Of a DNA stretch of 64,000 nt, positions 62,635-64,000 are shown one piece after another. The DNA is taken from positions 267,453-331,452 of the forward strand of contig LUVW01000034.1 of assembly GCA_001661515.1 (NCBI GenBank), given 5' to 3'. The stretch is from Capniomyces stellatus. Its lineage: Eukaryota; Kickxellomycota; Harpellomycetes; Harpellales; Legeriomycetaceae. The position numbers were made by a program, and so were the translations under genes. The notes under the pieces are model-generated. The model did not search any database and had not been told where the DNA came from. It was given only the letters and a program-made list of their open reading frames with translations. How positions within the stretch are numbered: position 1 is the first letter of the stretch; the number at the start of each line of letters is the position of its first letter.

Positions 62635-63735
62635 ATGTCCACATATGACAAAATCAAAGAAATCGAAGCCGAAATGGCTCGTACCCAAAAGAACAAGGCC
62701 ACAAGCAACCATCTTGGTATCTTAAAAGCCAAATTGGCCAAGTTGAAACGTGAATTGCTCACCCCAACCAAATCTGGCGGTAGTGATGCCGTTGGTTTTG
62801 ACGTTGCAAAGACTGGTGTTGCAAGAATCGGCTTTATCGGGTTTCCTTCCGTTGGAAAATCCACCCTAATGTCCAAAATGACCGGAACCTTTTCCGAAGT
62901 TGGCGCATACGAATTCACCACCCTGACCACCGTTCCTGGTGTCTTGCAGTACAAAGGTGCCAAGATCCAGATTCTTGATTTGCCTGGAATTATCGAGGGT
63001 GCCAAGGACGGTAAAGGAAGAGGAAAACAAGTCATTGCCGTTGCTCGTACCTGCTCCCTCATTTTCCTTGTACTCGATGTCCTCAAACCCATGACCGACA
63101 AAAGTCTAATTGAACAGGAACTCGAAGGCTTTGGAATCAGATTGAACAAAGAACCCCCCAAAATTTCCTTTAAAAAAAAAGAAAAAGGTGGTATCGCAAT
63201 CACCAACATGGTCCCCCTATCCCACCTCGATAACGACGCTGTAAAAGCCATTCTTTCCGAATACAAAATACACAACGCCGACATCAACTTCCGCTGCGAC
63301 GCCACCGCTGACGACCTTATCGACGTCATCGAAGGCAACAGAATGTACATCCCCGCAATCTACCTCCTCAACAAAATCGACCAGATCTCCATCCAGGAAC
63401 TCGACCTCGTCTACAAAATCCCCCACGCCGTCCCCATCTCCGCCCACCACGAATGGAACTTTGACGAAATGCTCGAAAAAATGTGGGATTACCTCAACCT
63501 TGCTCGAATCTACACTAAACCCAAAGGCCAACTCCCCGACTACTCTTCCCCCGTCGTCCTCAAACGCGGTAAATCTACCGTCGAAGACTTTTGTAACGCC
63601 ATCCACAAAGGCATCATCAAACAGTTTGCTAATGCCCTTGTTTGGGGCAGCTCCGTCAAACACTCCCCCCAGAAAGTCGGTCGCGACCACGTCCTAAACG
63701 ACGAAGACGTTGTCCAAATCGTCAAAAAGAGTTGA
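62635..63735 (+). CDS. RBG1: DRG1/Rbg1 GTPase
   Basis: 366 aa, no intron, the usual DRG1 length. The N-terminal helix-turn-helix region has [15 protein letters not shown]. The Obg-type G domain follows with GFPSVGKST (69-77), DLPG (115-118) with [13 protein letters not shown] after it, and NKID (about 247). A C-terminal TGS domain has [23 protein letters not shown] and [19 protein letters not shown]. With its partner DFRP1/Tma46 it binds translating 80S ribosomes and relieves stalling. The pattern matches DRG1 rather than DRG2. The 3' end of the gene is distinctly C-rich. The start is the first in-frame ATG, 25 nt after an upstream TAATAATA tract. Confidence 0.97.
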   Translation: MSTYDKIKEIEAEMARTQKNKATSNHLGILKAKLAKLKRELLTPTKSGGSDAVGFDVAKTGVARIGFIGFPSVGKSTLMSKMTGTFSEVGAYEFTTLTTVPGVLQYKGAKIQILDLPGIIEGAKDGKGRGKQVIAVARTCSLIFLVLDVLKPMTDKSLIEQELEGFGIRLNKEPPKISFKKKEKGGIAITNMVPLSHLDNDAVKAILSEYKIHNADINFRCDATADDLIDVIEGNRMYIPAIYLLNKIDQISIQELDLVYKIPHAVPISAHHEWNFDEMLEKMWDYLNLARIYTKPKGQLPDYSSPVVLKRGKSTVEDFCNAIHKGIIKQFANALVWGSSVKHSPQKVGRDHVLNDEDVVQIVKKS

Positions 63736-64000
63736 TTTTCTACTTTTTTTTTTTTTTTTTTATATTCTATCCTATTTTATTCTATTCTATTTATTCTCTA
63801 TTTCTTACACTCTATTACTTTATTTATATTGTCAAGTTTATATAGCAATAACAACCACTACAACTAAAAACACACTTTCTTTGCTTTATTTTGTTTTCTT
63901 TTCTCGTCTTGTTTCTTTCAGATCAAACTTTATCTTTGTTGTTTTTGCCTGTTTTTCCCACGTTGCTTTCAAGGTTAACAAAAAAAAAAAAAAAAAAAAA
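63736..64000. other. DRG1 3' flank
   Basis: T-rich and pyrimidine-rich downstream region ending in a 20-nt A homopolymer at the window edge, possibly another assembly break. No gene. Confidence 0.65.

Overview
The window looks like nuclear DNA of a fungus outside the well-studied ascomycete yeasts, probably an early-diverging (zygomycete-grade) lineage. The DNA is AT-rich. Genes have GT-AG introns, mostly about 90-220 nt, and all gene models read with the standard code. The gene set combines fungal marks (a GT69/CAP59-type mannosyltransferase, a septation-network kinase, a fungal-style CLIP-170) with proteins that the model yeasts lack (VMP1, a PWWP protein with an LEDGF-type integrase-binding domain). 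The lineage call is inference; no ribosomal RNA or other phylogenetic marker was available.

Layout: 1-2.2 kb is a gene-free leader. 2.2-4.8 kb (+) is the PWWP/IBD chromatin protein, convergent with a CLIP-170 microtubule plus-end protein at 5.4-8.9 kb (-). 11.6-12.0 kb (+) is a small secreted protein. 13.2-14.9 kb (+) is a concentrative nucleoside transporter. 17.6-19.3 kb (+) is actin, convergent with VMP1 (19.6-21.8 kb, -). 21.9-24 kb holds only weak coding-like fragments. 24.0-27.6 kb (-) is mitochondrial elongation factor G in ten exons. 28.3-29.3 kb carries two identical tRNA-Trp genes (-). 30.0-36.5 kb (-) is TAF2 of TFIID with three bromodomains, followed by VPS8 of CORVET (37.1-43.4 kb, -), a GT69 glycosyltransferase (44.9-46.3 kb, +) and a calponin-homology/septation-kinase fusion (46.9-51.5 kb, -). 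55.6-56.0 kb (-) is a divergent paralogue of the 11.6-kb secreted protein. 58.9-62.0 kb (+) is valyl-tRNA synthetase, followed in tandem by the DRG1/Rbg1 GTPase (62.6-63.7 kb, +).

Most genes are housekeeping: translation (VARS, mtEF-G, DRG1, tRNA-Trp), transcription and chromatin (TAF2, PWWP/IBD), membrane traffic and autophagy (VPS8, VMP1), cytoskeleton and division (actin, CLIP-170, CH-kinase), and transport or wall glycosylation (CNT, GT69). There is no operon logic. The most unusual items are the CH-SIN kinase fusion, the triple-bromodomain TAF2, the PWWP/IBD protein, the unrecognised secreted-cysteine family, and a gene-oriented purine-to-pyrimidine asymmetry that even switches inside VARS and TAF2.

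Four N-containing places (5288-5304, 9675-9676, 35623-35643, 62341) lie in or beside homopolymers, and a 254-bp perfect duplication abuts the last one. These look like assembly artefacts.
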